This document shows, piece by piece, positions 8,301 to 16,828 of a stretch of 64,000 nt of DNA. Location of the stretch: the NCBI RefSeq assembly GCF_034259325.1, contig NZ_JAXIVS010000014.1:186001-250000 (forward strand), read 5' to 3'. This DNA is from Hyalangium ruber. GTDB taxonomy: Bacteria > Myxococcota > Myxococcia > Myxococcales > Myxococcaceae. How positions within the stretch are numbered: position 1 is the first letter of the stretch; every line of letters begins with the position of its first letter. The notes under the pieces were generated by a model. That model ran no database searches, had not been told where the DNA came from, and saw nothing but the letters and a program-made list of their open reading frames with translations. Position numbers and translations under genes: made by a program.

Positions 8301-9101
8301 TCAGCGCAAGGGGTCGTCCGGCGCTTCGGGCGCCTCGGGCGTGGCGGGCGCCTCATCCTCCTGGGCGAGCCACTCGGGGTGGCGCAGCAGTACGGAGCCG
8401 AGCACGAGCGACAGGCCGGCGACCACCGCGACGAGAGGGAAGGGGTGGCCGAGCGGCTCCGAGGCGAACCCCAGGGCGGCGAGGGCGAGCCAGACGCTGC
8501 CCACCAGGGCCATGGCGATGACGCCCACGCGCTGCAGGCCAGGTGAGCGCAGCCAGCCGCCGAGCAACGCGGAGAGGGAAGGCCCCAGCGCCGCGCCCAG
8601 CAGGAACAGGCCGATCAGGCTGCTGCCGAGATAGCCATCGATGAACTCGAGCGAGAGGGGCACGGCGTAGAGGCCCTGGGCGATGAGGCCGACGAGGGTG
8701 GCGCCGATCCCCAAGGCGGGGATGTCGCGGGGCTGGGCGTTGGCGCGCGCGCGGTGGGCCTCGTCGAGGGCCTCGGGAGGGACCTCGAGGGCGTAGGGGT
8801 AGCCCAGGGCGATGAGGGCCTCCACGGCGGAGGTGCGCAGGGTGCGCCCGTCACTGCCCTTGAGGCCCGTGGCCTCGCGCGCCTCCAGCAGGGAGAGCAG
8901 GAAGTCGGCCCGGACACGGGGGGACTCTCCCTCGGCGAGCGGCTGGGCGAGCGCTTGCTGGAGCGCATCCACCTCCTCCTGAAGGGCGCCCGGGGACTGC
9001 ACGGCCACCAGCAATGCCTGGAGGGCGTGGGTCTCCGGCAGCGGGTGGATCGTGTCGGGGCCGAGGTCCTCGGAGGGGCCAGGCGAGCGGATGCGTTCCA
9101 T
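8301..9101 (-). CDS. Membrane protein of unknown function
   Basis: 266 residues that I do not recognise. The first half (about 1-125) is soluble and helical, rich in Ala, Leu and Glu. The second half holds four hydrophobic segments, roughly: GIGATLVGLIAQGLYAVPL, LIGLFLLGAALGPSLSALL, VGVIAMALVGSVWLALAAL and FPLVAVVAGLSLVLGSVLL. An acidic, Pro/Glu/Ala-rich tail follows. There is no signal peptide, so the soluble half probably faces the cytoplasm. A GGAG lies 6 bases before the ATG at 9101. It is divergent from the SnoaL-like gene at 9270 and converges on the hydrolase, so it is probably monocistronic. Confidence 0.7.
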   Translation of the reverse strand: MERIRSPGPSEDLGPDTIHPLPETHALQALLVAVQSPGALQEEVDALQQALAQPLAEGESPRVRADFLLSLLEAREATGLKGSDGRTLRTSAVEALIALGYPYALEVPPEALDEAHRARANAQPRDIPALGIGATLVGLIAQGLYAVPLSLEFIDGYLGSSLIGLFLLGAALGPSLSALLGGWLRSPGLQRVGVIAMALVGSVWLALAALGFASEPLGHPFPLVAVVAGLSLVLGSVLLRHPEWLAQEDEAPATPEAPEAPDDPLR

Positions 9102-9269
9102 GGCGGCTCCAGCTTACCCGCCCGGCGGGGCTGCGTCCGCGCCTGGGGGGCAACAGGGGAAAGCTGGAGCCACCTCGCGGGGCAGGGGAGTGGGCGTCGA
9201 GTAGGGCGGAGAGGCCGTCGAGTGAACACCGTTTCCGGCGAGACGCCTTTGTCGCCGAGCGAGGGACAC

Positions 9270-9695
9270 ATGCCGATGGAGCGAGCGCAGCGGTTCGCGG
9301 AAGCCCTGACGAAGCTGGAGGAGAGCGGAGACCTGGAGCCGCTCGTCTCGCTGTTCGCCGATGACGCGCAGGTGAGCAACGTGGCCACGTCGCGGGTGTT
9401 TTCGGGGAGGGAGGGGGCGCGCCTGTTCTGGAAGGAATACAAGGGGATGCTGACGCGGGTGAAGTCCACCTTCCGGAACTTGATTGAGTCAGGAGACCGG
9501 GTGGCGCTGGAGTGGGAGACGCAGGGCACGGCGCAGAACGGCGCGGCGGTGAACTACGAGGGCGTCTCCATCATCGAGTGGGACGGCGAGCGAATCAGCC
9601 GCTTCTACGCATACTTCGACCCGGGGTTGCTGGGGCGGGAGATGACGCAGGGGACGGCGAAACGCTCGGAGCCGCCGGCCACCACGCCGGCCTGA
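9270..9695 (+). CDS. SnoaL / NTF2-like fold protein
   Basis: 141 residues with the pattern of the SnoaL-like (NTF2-fold) superfamily: an N-terminal helix (RAQRFAEALTKLEESGD), the typical LVSLFADDAQV, a central FWKEYKGML helix, then beta strands ending in EWDGERISRFYAYFDP. Proteins of this type bind small hydrophobic ligands or act as polyketide-cyclase or isomerase-like enzymes; no specific reaction can be assigned. The C-terminal 20 residues are a Thr/Pro/Ala tail. The ATG at 9270 is preceded by GAGGG at a short spacing. A GTG-started frame upstream would add unlikely sequence. No partner gene is adjacent on the same strand. Confidence 0.75.
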   Translation: MPMERAQRFAEALTKLEESGDLEPLVSLFADDAQVSNVATSRVFSGREGARLFWKEYKGMLTRVKSTFRNLIESGDRVALEWETQGTAQNGAAVNYEGVSIIEWDGERISRFYAYFDPGLLGREMTQGTAKRSEPPATTPA

Positions 9696-9768
9696 GCCCT
9701 CGGACACTCCAGAGCACGAGGGGTGAACGCCGGGAACTCAGGAGGAGGCCAGGCACGAACTCACGTTT

Positions 9769-9941
9769 GGGACACGCAGGTCGCGGGCCCCTCGTCTCGG
9801 CGCGGGTCCCCCCATCAGCGGATGGGTCCGCCCGCGCCGGCCGTCCCGCTCTCCCAAGGGCCACGGCCTCCAGCGGGCGGCTTCCTTCGCGGTGTCCCTG
9901 GGGCGCGCACTTTGCGAATCGGTCCAGTTGTCTGACAGGTT
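9769..9941 (+). repeat. Dispersed repeat element, copy A (second copy inverted at 51690-51862)
   Basis: About 173 bp. An 80-bp core (9776-9855), beginning GCAGGTCGCGGG and ending CCGTCCCGCTCTCCC, matches the reverse complement of 51777-51856 with five substitutions by eye. A variable middle follows, then a second shared block with TGGGGCGCGC and TTGTCTGACAGGTT. The layout (conserved core, variable spacer, conserved palindromic end) resembles a non-coding mobile or REP/MITE-like element. Confidence 0.75.
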
Positions 9942-10199
9942 GGCTGACCCACTGCCGGTAGGGGCTGCAGCACCTTTGCGGAAGGGAATGCAGGTAGAGC
10001 CCTGGACGAGATGCACAACATCTATGTTCGGAGGCTTAAGCCCCTTCAGGTAAGTGAGTGAAGACCCAGTTCCCGAGAGAGGACCGCCGCCTCTCGTGTG
10101 CATCGCCGCTCAGGCGCTTCCGCCAGGTGCTGAAGGCTGCGCAGTGGAAAGTTGGCTCCGGGTCTTGCATTAGGGGCCGCCCCGGCGGCGCTTCTGCCC

Positions 10200-10223
10200 A
10201 ACCTGTCTGATGTCTGACAGGTT
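10200..10223. repeat. Palindrome of the AACCTGTC...GACAGGTT family
   Basis: AACCTGTC (10200-10207) and GACAGGTT (10216-10223) form perfect 8-bp arms around TGATGTCT. The same motif ends the dispersed repeat near 9941, where the left arm is eroded, and at 51690-51714, where the arms are 10 bp. It is not beside a coding start, so an operator role is not obvious. Confidence 0.6.
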
Positions 10224-10345
10224 TGCTCAGCCCCCGCCCTGGGCAGGCGCTCAAGTCCTGATCGCTCTGTCTCCACGGAAACGATGGCCATCGCTCAGCA
10301 CCTTCGGCAACTGTGCTGAAAGGGGTTAGGCGGCTCATCGCGGGC

Positions 10346-10993
10346 TCAGGCGGCGCGGACCTCCTCGAGGGTGCGGCACAGCTCATCGATGGTGTCGGTG
10401 AGCTCGCGGGCACGGCCGGCGGCGTGGGTATGGGCGCCCTCGTAGCGCAGGAGGGTGAGCCGGGTGGCCAGCTCGCCGGAGCGGGCCAGGGCGCGCTCGA
10501 GGTCGGCACGGGCCTGGGCGCGCAGGGATTCCAAGCGGGAGAGGTGGGCCAGACGCTCGCGGAGGATGTCGGCCACGGGCTTGGCGTCGGTGCGAGCATC
10601 CATGGAGGCCAGCTCCCGGGCGAGCGCATCGGTGTCGTGGTCGGGAGAGGACAGCACGGCATCCAGCTCGGCGAGGCGACGGGAGGCGGCGCGCAGGGCG
10701 GTGCCGAGCGAGCGTACGCGCGCGGTCTCCAGGGCCAGGGGGTCCCCCAGCTCGCGACCGAGCCGCTGGAGCGCGTCCTGGAGGGTGGCTTCGGCGGCGT
10801 CGATGCGCGAGCCGCCAGCGCCGGCGGGTGCGGCGGCGGTGGGCATGAGCACGGGGAGGAACAGGGGCCAGAGGACGGCGTGGAGTCCGGCGCGGGCCAT
10901 GCCTCCGGCGCTCCGGGCCTCACCGCGAGCGAGCACGAAGGCGACGGCGATGCCGGCCAGGCAGTAGGCCGCGACGGTGACGAGGGCGATCAT
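10346..10993 (-). CDS. Membrane-anchored coiled-coil protein, unknown function
   Basis: 215 residues. The N-terminus (MIALVTVAAYCLAGIAVAFV) is one transmembrane segment or uncleaved signal anchor, and a second hydrophobic stretch (AGLHAVLWPLFLPVLMPT) follows at about residue 35. The remainder is a long Ala/Leu/Arg/Glu-rich helix, probably coiled coil. No catalytic motif is seen and I do not recognise the family. It is the last gene of a three-gene minus-strand operon. Its ATG shares one base with the TGA of the gene before it (TGATG), a translational coupling arrangement, so it is likely made together with the two membrane proteins at 10993-12360. Confidence 0.75.
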   Translation of the reverse strand: MIALVTVAAYCLAGIAVAFVLARGEARSAGGMARAGLHAVLWPLFLPVLMPTAAAPAGAGGSRIDAAEATLQDALQRLGRELGDPLALETARVRSLGTALRAASRRLAELDAVLSSPDHDTDALARELASMDARTDAKPVADILRERLAHLSRLESLRAQARADLERALARSGELATRLTLLRYEGAHTHAAGRARELTDTIDELCRTLEEVRAA

Positions 10994-11799
10994 CACCAAC
11001 GCTCCTCGGGGTCCTCGGAGTCGGAGGAGCGCGGCCGCCAATCGCCGGTGAGGGAATCGACATTGGAGCGCCAGAGGGTGGAGGCGGCGTCGAAGGCGCT
11101 GCGCTCCAGGGGACGGAAGGCGACGGAGGGGCTGCCGGGGGTGCCGACGAAGGGGCGGACGACCCAGGCCATCTGGATGCCGACCATGCCGTAGAGGGCG
11201 GTCCACGCGAGGAGGTGGAGGGTGGTGCGGCCCTGGATGCGCAGGGCTTTGACGAGGACCCACACCCCGCGCAGGGCGGCGAGCCCGAGGAAGGCGAGGC
11301 TGCCGAGCATGACGTGGAAGTAGCCAGTGGGTGGGTGGTTGACGGCGTTGGCGAAGGCGAGCCACACGGGGCACAGGCCAAGCAGGGTGAGGCCGGTGGT
11401 GGAGAGTGCGACGAGGGCCTCGCACACGGCCTGGAGCGCGGAGCCGCGGCCGCCGAGGAGTCGGCCATAGACGTGAAGGGCGGGCAGACACACGGCGAGG
11501 CTGCCGAGGCCCACGAGCATGAGCTTGGGAGCGGCGGCGAGCCCGGCGAGGGGCGAGCGGGTGAGGCCGAGGAGGAAGCCAAAGGCGCCAAAGCCAATGA
11601 GGGCACAGACGGCGAGGCGCAGGGGCAGCTCGCGCAGCTCGGGGCCGCCGGCCTGAACCTGGGCGAGCACGGCGGAGGGGTTGCGCAGCAGCAACTCAGC
11701 GGTGCGGAGGATGCTCGCGGAAGCGGGCAGCGCGGGCAGCACAGGCACGGAGGGGACGGGGGACTCGGAGGGAGCGACGGAGGACACGGGCAGGGACAT
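10993..11799 (-). CDS. Multi-pass membrane protein, paralogue of next upstream gene
   Basis: 268 residues. A Pro/Ser/Val-rich N-terminus is followed by a soluble helix (RTAELLLRNPSAVLAQV), then about five or six hydrophobic segments from residue 62 to 215, and a charged tail with SLTGDWRPRSSDSEDPEE. The membrane part aligns in segment order with the protein at 11818 (both share an AVCLPALHVY / ALCLPALYIL-type motif and a long Ala/Leu-rich helix after it), so the two look like ancient paralogues. The topology is similar to Yip1-like membrane proteins, but that is weak. The start at 11799 lies 18 bp after the upstream gene's stop. Confidence 0.72.
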   Translation of the reverse strand: MSLPVSSVAPSESPVPSVPVLPALPASASILRTAELLLRNPSAVLAQVQAGGPELRELPLRLAVCALIGFGAFGFLLGLTRSPLAGLAAAPKLMLVGLGSLAVCLPALHVYGRLLGGRGSALQAVCEALVALSTTGLTLLGLCPVWLAFANAVNHPPTGYFHVMLGSLAFLGLAALRGVWVLVKALRIQGRTTLHLLAWTALYGMVGIQMAWVVRPFVGTPGSPSVAFRPLERSAFDAASTLWRSNVDSLTGDWRPRSSDSEDPEERW

Positions 11800-11817
11800 G
11801 GAGGGCCTCGTGAGGAG

Positions 11818-12360
11818 CTACCAGTAGAGCCCGGTACCGCGAGCGCACTGGGTGAAGGTGATGGCGTGGAGGGCGAGGAAGGCGACGCGGGTGTAGCCAG
11901 CGAAGGAGGCGCCGTAGCGCTGGAGGGCCAGGGAGAAGGTGTGGCCACTGGCGACGAGAGCGAGGAGGGTGAAGAGGAAGGCCAGCGGCGAAGCGATGCT
12001 GGACTCGGGGGCGGTAGCGGCGAAGAACCAGAGGATGGGCGTGGTGGAGGCCAGACACAGTCCGAGGGTGTGAAGGGCCTCGAGGGCGGCCTGAGCGCAG
12101 TGGGCGGCGCCGAGGCCGGGCTGTCGAGTAGCCCAGAGGATGTAGAGGGCGGGGAGGCACAGGGCCCAGGCCATGAGGGACACGGCGGGGAGAGCGAAGG
12201 CCCAGCCGAGATGAGCGGCGCTGAAGCCCTCATGGGTAACGGCGGTGCGCAGGGCGAAGCCGAAGAGGGCGATACCGCCGAGGCCAATCGCGAGGGGCCG
12301 GACGGAAGGCAAGGCAAGGGCGTGCGCTCCGCCGAGCGCGGTGAGCGAGGAGGGCTGCAT
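11818..12360 (-). CDS. Multi-pass membrane protein, first gene of three-gene operon
   Basis: 180 residues with about five transmembrane segments: residues 20-40 (PLAIGLGGIALFGFAL), 50-75 (LGWAFALPAVSLMAWALCLP), 95-120, 128-150 and 155-178. No extracellular domain or catalytic motif is present. It resembles the membrane part of the protein encoded just downstream. The pair plus the coiled-coil protein at 10346 form an operon whose function I cannot name. The ATG at 12360 is divergent from thiD, with 174 bp between the two starts. Confidence 0.72.
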   Translation of the reverse strand: MQPSSLTALGGAHALALPSVRPLAIGLGGIALFGFALRTAVTHEGFSAAHLGWAFALPAVSLMAWALCLPALYILWATRQPGLGAAHCAQAALEALHTLGLCLASTTPILWFFAATAPESSIASPLAFLFTLLALVASGHTFSLALQRYGASFAGYTRVAFLALHAITFTQCARGTGLYW

Positions 12361-12534
12361 GCGGGCTCCGGTGAGAGAAGAAGACGGAACCGCCGCAATG
12401 CACCTTTGGCGCCAGGGCCCTTCTCAGAGGGGAGCACAGGCGAGGCGTGGCCAACGAGCCATACCCCTGCGTCTCCATGCCCGCACCCGTGTCCGAGCGC
12501 ATAAGCTCCCGCGCCCCAGGAGGTTCCCTAGACG

Positions 12535-13344
<810 letters not shown>

Positions 13345-13664
13345 ATCCAGGACTCAACAGGCGCCCTGTCCGCTACTGGAGACACCGCGCGAGGATCAGC
13401 GGCAGGCGAGCCAGGAGGGCTAGACACCTGACCGCCGAATGACGAATCTGCCCCACGGATGATGAACCACCTCGGTGGGGCTTCCAGCACCCATGCCCGC
13501 GCAAGACTTGGCGGGTCATGAAGGCTGGCAGCGCTTCCAAGGTTGCTGTCGGCACCTCGTGGAGGTGAATACCCCCGTCAGGACAAGGGGTTGGCACGAG
13601 GCAGCGGGGTCAGGGGACCCAGGAGGGCGGGGCGGGTGTTGTGTGACCCGCATTTCAGGTGATC

Positions 13665-13680
13665 GGGTCATTCATGACCC
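13665..13680. promoter_or_regulatory. Palindrome GGGTCAT-TC-ATGACCC, possible operator
   Basis: Perfect 7-bp arms around two bases. A third TGACCCG half-site lies 21 bp upstream. The ATG inside the right arm could be read as a start codon, but the following 50 codons are unlike protein. A repressor-binding site upstream of the gene at 13833 is a reasonable guess. Confidence 0.4.
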
Positions 13681-13718
13681 GCAGCACGGTGGAAATACGA
13701 CAACTCATCGGTCCTGGG

Positions 13719-13749
13719 ACTCTTGCTAACCCCTGGTTAATTCAAGAGT
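13719..13749. promoter_or_regulatory. Compound inverted repeat upstream of small gene
   Basis: Arms ACTCTTG (13719-13725) and CAAGAGT (13743-13749) enclose a second inverted repeat, TAACC-CCT-GGTTA. Together they can form a hairpin of 12 base pairs with small internal loops. It is 83 bp before the TTG start at 13833. It could be an operator or a leader RNA structure. Confidence 0.45.
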
Positions 13750-13832
13750 TCTGTGAAATCCTGGGATTTGGAGGGTGCTCGGCGGCGTTGGCCCTGGGAT
13801 TGCTACGCAATCACGTTCTCCCGGAGGACTCC

Positions 13833-14114
13833 TTGCTGACGCTCGCCACCGAGAAGCCTGCCGTGCTGGGTTGGAAGTACCCGACGACCTCTCCGTTCCA
13901 GGGTCGCATCGTGGTGCGCACCGCGCTCGCGCCGGCGCTGATGCCGCGTGAGGAAGTGGAGCCCATCAAGCTGAAGGTACCGCGTCACCTGGCGTGGCTG
14001 GTCGGCGGCGAGGAGCGCGTGGGCTTCAACGTCCTGGGCCGCCGCGTGGACCCCACCACCGCTCCGGAGCGGGCCCCGCACGTGGCCCCCAAGGCGAGCA
14101 CCTCCGCCAGCTGA
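13833..14114 (+). CDS. Small conserved-looking protein of unknown function
   Basis: 93 residues if started at the TTG at 13833, chosen because GGAGG (13823-13827) sits five bases before it and because everything upstream in this frame looks non-coding. The protein (MLTLATEKPAVLGWKYPTTS...) has a central region with several Pro-Arg and Glu-Glu groups (LMPREEVEPIKLKVPRHLAWL), a GGEERVGFNVLGRR segment and a low-complexity Ala/Pro/Ser tail. No membrane segment, signal peptide or known motif is visible. It converges on the CBS-domain gene. A frame open to 13659 exists, but I regard that extension as spurious. Confidence 0.6.
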   Translation: MLTLATEKPAVLGWKYPTTSPFQGRIVVRTALAPALMPREEVEPIKLKVPRHLAWLVGGEERVGFNVLGRRVDPTTAPERAPHVAPKASTSAS

Positions 14115-14196
14115 TCCGCCCCGGCCTCGCCGCCAGGGCCTCCAGGTGGAGGGACCGGGAGATCCCCCCACCCGTGAGTGTCCGCGCGAGGCCTTC

Positions 14197-14224
14197 GGGG
14201 AGGCGCCCGTGTTCGCGCCTCCCC
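14197..14224. terminator. GC-rich hairpin between convergent genes
   Basis: GGGGAGGCGC and GCGCCTCCCC form a perfect 10-bp stem with an 8-base loop (CCGTGTTC), between the stops at 14114 and 14244. There is no T-run, so it may act as a transcript-end stabiliser or weak bidirectional terminator. Confidence 0.55.
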
Positions 14225-14243
14225 CAGCCCTACGGCTGACGCA

Positions 14244-15509
14244 CTACGTCAACCGGCTCCAGAAGGAGCGCTTGGAGGAGACGCGGTCGAGCGCCTCCTG
14301 CAGCTCCTCGTCGTAGTCGGCGCGGTTGGCGATGTCGCCCATGGAGATGAGGCCGACGACGCGGTCATCGCGCTCCACGACGGGAATCCGGCGGATCTGC
14401 CGCTTGCCCATCAGCTCGATGACGCTGTGGATGCTCTCCTCGGGGTGGACGCATTCCACATCGTCGGTCATCACGTCGCCCGCGCGGAGCTGATCCGGCG
14501 TCTTTCCGCCGGTGAAGGCGCGGATGACCATGTCGCGGTCGGTGATGATGCCCACCAGGGTGCCCTTGTCGTCCACGATGGGGACGACGCCGCAGTCCTC
14601 GTCCTTCATGATCTGAGCGACGTCGCGCAGCGGGCTGTCGCGGCGCACCGTCTTGATGCCGCGCGTCATGACCTCGCGGGCGGTGAGCGGCTCGCGCTGC
14701 CAGCGGCGGCGGCCGGTGCCCATGTCCGTGCTGCCCATGCCCATGCGGCCGGTGTCCCCGCTCCGGGCGGTATAGGTGCCGCCCTGGCCGAGGTTCACGC
14801 CCATGCCCGGCTGGCCGGGGCTGGCGTGGCCCATGCCGAGCATCGGGTCGTACCGCTCGCCGGAGACGCGGCCCTGGGAGCCGTACTGGCCGCTGGAGTA
14901 CTGGCCGCGCTCCTCGCGCAGCTGGCGCTCGTCGGCGCCGTAGCCGGTGCGGTCCCACGGGCGGAAGTTCTCGCCGCCGGTGTCGCGGCGCATCTCCAGC
15001 GAGTGGCGGATGTCCTGCTCGCCCATGCGCATCTGGGTGCCCACGCCGGAGGCATAGCGGTCATCGCGGTCATCGCGGCCGTAGGGGCCACGTTGGTCAG
15101 CGCCGCCGTAGCCGAGCTCGCGCATGTCGCTGCCGCGGTAGCCCGCGCGGTCATCCCGGTTGAGGGAGTCCGGGCGGGTGGAGCCCATGTGGCCCGTGGT
15201 GCCCATGGGAGTCCCCGCGTGGAGGCCCGTGCCCATGTCCGCGGAGGTGCGGGGCTGGGCCAGGCGCATGGCGGCGGCGCGGTGGAAGCGGCCCTGGCGC
15301 ATGGCCGGGTCCTCATCGCGCGCGGGGCTATAGCCCGTCACATCCGACTCGGAGCGCTCGCGCGAGCCAGGCGGCGCCACGTCGGGGCTGCGCGAGGGCA
15401 CGCTGGCGCTCCCCATCATCCCGGTGCTGACATCCGACATCCCCGAGCGCTGCTGCTGCTGCGCGCTGCGAGCATCGTCCCTACCGTTGTCCGTTCTTCT
15501 GTCGGCCAT
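14244..15509 (-). CDS. CBS-domain-pair protein with long disordered N-terminus
   Basis: 421 residues. The C-terminal 145 residues are two CBS domains (about 281-335 and 345-400) with the family pattern: VMTRGIKTV, PLRDVAQIMKDEDCGVVPIVD, LVGIITDRDMV, then VMTDDVECV, ESIHSVIELM, RIPVVERDDRVVGLISMGDIA. CBS pairs usually bind adenine nucleotides and regulate a partner domain; here no enzyme is attached. The first 280 residues are low complexity, rich in Gly, Arg, Asp, Met, Ser and Gln, with many RDDR and MG groups, and are probably disordered. The ATG at 15509 has a GGAGG about 9 bases upstream. A longer frame runs to 15866 but has no such signal. Probably monocistronic. Confidence 0.85.
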   Translation of the reverse strand: MADRRTDNGRDDARSAQQQQRSGMSDVSTGMMGSASVPSRSPDVAPPGSRERSESDVTGYSPARDEDPAMRQGRFHRAAAMRLAQPRTSADMGTGLHAGTPMGTTGHMGSTRPDSLNRDDRAGYRGSDMRELGYGGADQRGPYGRDDRDDRYASGVGTQMRMGEQDIRHSLEMRRDTGGENFRPWDRTGYGADERQLREERGQYSSGQYGSQGRVSGERYDPMLGMGHASPGQPGMGVNLGQGGTYTARSGDTGRMGMGSTDMGTGRRRWQREPLTAREVMTRGIKTVRRDSPLRDVAQIMKDEDCGVVPIVDDKGTLVGIITDRDMVIRAFTGGKTPDQLRAGDVMTDDVECVHPEESIHSVIELMGKRQIRRIPVVERDDRVVGLISMGDIANRADYDEELQEALDRVSSKRSFWSRLT

Positions 15510-15697
15510 CTTCGTGAACCTCCGACTGCGCAAGGGTGAGCGTTGCCGCGCTCGGAATGGAGAGCGCGGGCGGCGAAGGCTGGGGCTGGCCTCGCGGCGC
15601 ACCAAGGGAGCGGGGGAAGGATTCACGTCTTCTGTCGGCAGCCGGGCAGCTTCGCGGCGCTGTGCGCACGAAGCCGGACACCCGGCGCGCCCGCTGG

Positions 15698-16828
15698 TCA
15701 ACGAACCGCGGGAGCTCCGAGCGCCTCGCCCAGGCGCGTGAGGCCGGCGAAGTCCTCCAGCTCTCCGCCCACCTCGGGGGCGGCCACCGCCACCGCGCCG
15801 GTGGGCAGCCGCTCGGCGAGCCGCGCCAGGAGCCGGCGGTGCTCGCCTGCTCGCTCGCGCTCCCACTGGGCCAGGCGGGACAGGGCCTCCACGCCGGTGC
15901 GCGCCGCGTCATCGCCGGGCACGTGGCGCAAGAGCGCCTCGGGCGTGGGCAACTCCTCGTCGCGCGCCCAGCTTCGGTTGAGCACGTAGCCGGCGAAGGG
16001 CAGGCCCTGCTCCGTGAGCGTCTTGCGGAAGAAGGCCGCCTCCTCCAGCGCCGCGGCCTCCGGAGAGGTGACGAGCAGGAAGGCCGCCTCGGGCGAGGAG
16101 AGCCGCGCGCGCAGCCGCTCGGTGTGCAGCCGGATGCCGGCGAACAGCCCGCTGAAGGCGGAGACGAAGGAGCGCAGGTCTCCCACGAAGCTGTCCCCGA
16201 AGACGGAGCCCAGCACCCCGCTCACCAATTGCGTGGCCTTGCGCCACAGCCCGCCGCCGCGCCCTCCTCCCGAGTCCAACCCGAAGAGGCTCACCACGCG
16301 GTCATCCAGAAAGCGCGAGAGCCGGCCGGGCGCCTCGAGGAAGTCCAGCGCGTTGCGGCTGGGGGGCGTGTCCAGGATGATCAGCTCGTAGCGGCCCTCG
16401 TGCAGGAAGGCGTCGAGCGCCTCGGCCGCCGCGTACTCCTGTACGCCGGCCACCAGCCCTGAGAGGAAGCCATAGAAGCGGTGCTCGAGGATGGTGCGCG
16501 CCGCCTCCGGCGTGGGGGACATGCGCCGCACCATGCGCTCGAAGATGATGCCGGGGTCCAGCATCCACACGTCGAGCTGTCCCGGGGTGGCCGTGGCGTC
16601 TCCCTGCCGCAGGCGCTCGGCGGGGACGGTGGTGGGCTCGGCGCCACCGGCGGGCAGGCCCATGGCCTCGGCGAGCCGCCGCGCCGGATCAATGGTGAGC
16701 ACGAGCACGCGCCGGCCCGCGCGCGCGGCCGCCACGCCGAGCGCCGCCGCCGTCGTCGTCTTGCCCACGCCGCCAGCGCCGCACAGCACGAGCACGCGCT
16801 TGTCGCGCAACAGGGGATGGAGGCTCAT
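15698..16828 (-). CDS. ArsA/Get3-family ATPase (second of a pair)
   Basis: 376 residues. A deviant Walker A motif (CGAGGVGKTTTAAALG, residues 16-31), the switch region LTIDPARRL and the LIILDTPPS Walker-B-like motif identify an anion-pump ATPase of the ArsA/Get3 branch of the SIMIBI NTPases. These act as dimers that couple ATP hydrolysis to movement or release of a cargo. No arsenite-binding cysteine cluster is evident, so arsenic resistance should not be assumed. Its ATG overlaps the TGA of the upstream paralogue by four bases (ATGA), so translation is coupled and a heterodimer is likely. Such two-gene ArsA-like pairs are also known in actinobacteria. Confidence 0.85.
   Translation of the reverse strand: MSLHPLLRDKRVLVLCGAGGVGKTTTAAALGVAAARAGRRVLVLTIDPARRLAEAMGLPAGGAEPTTVPAERLRQGDATATPGQLDVWMLDPGIIFERMVRRMSPTPEAARTILEHRFYGFLSGLVAGVQEYAAAEALDAFLHEGRYELIILDTPPSRNALDFLEAPGRLSRFLDDRVVSLFGLDSGGGRGGGLWRKATQLVSGVLGSVFGDSFVGDLRSFVSAFSGLFAGIRLHTERLRARLSSPEAAFLLVTSPEAAALEEAAFFRKTLTEQGLPFAGYVLNRSWARDEELPTPEALLRHVPGDDAARTGVEALSRLAQWERERAGEHRRLLARLAERLPTGAVAVAAPEVGGELEDFAGLTRLGEALGAPAVR

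Larger units (their letters stand above)
9696..10345. other. 650-bp intergenic stretch holding dispersed repeat elements
   Basis: No convincing gene on either strand; the open frames here lack ribosome binding sites and protein-like composition. It contains one copy of a repeat also found inverted near 51.7-51.9 kb (9769-9941), a second palindrome of the same AACCTGTC family (10200-10223) and a short GC-rich inverted repeat GCCGCC-CC-GGCGGC at about 10177. It separates the SnoaL-like gene from the stop of the membrane operon at 10346. Confidence 0.6.
13345..13832. other. 488-bp non-coding stretch with two palindromes
   Basis: No gene supported. The first 300 bp show no clear structure. From about 13640 the sequence becomes less GC-rich and contains two inverted repeats (13665-13680 and 13719-13749), which suggests the regulatory region of the small gene at 13833. 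A half-site TGACCCG also occurs at about 13644. Confidence 0.55.

Noticed and set aside
9738-10103. Minus-strand frame of 121 codons in the intergenic stretch
   Set aside because: It lies over the dispersed repeat, has no ribosome binding site and no protein-like hydrophobic pattern.
12361-12534. Possible TPP riboswitch before thiD
   Set aside because: A CTGAGA-like string exists only on the wrong strand, and the conserved thi-box pairings are missing.
13580-13610. TGGCACGAGGCAGC as a sigma54 promoter
   Set aside because: The GG to GC spacing is 9 instead of 10 and the -12 part does not fit.
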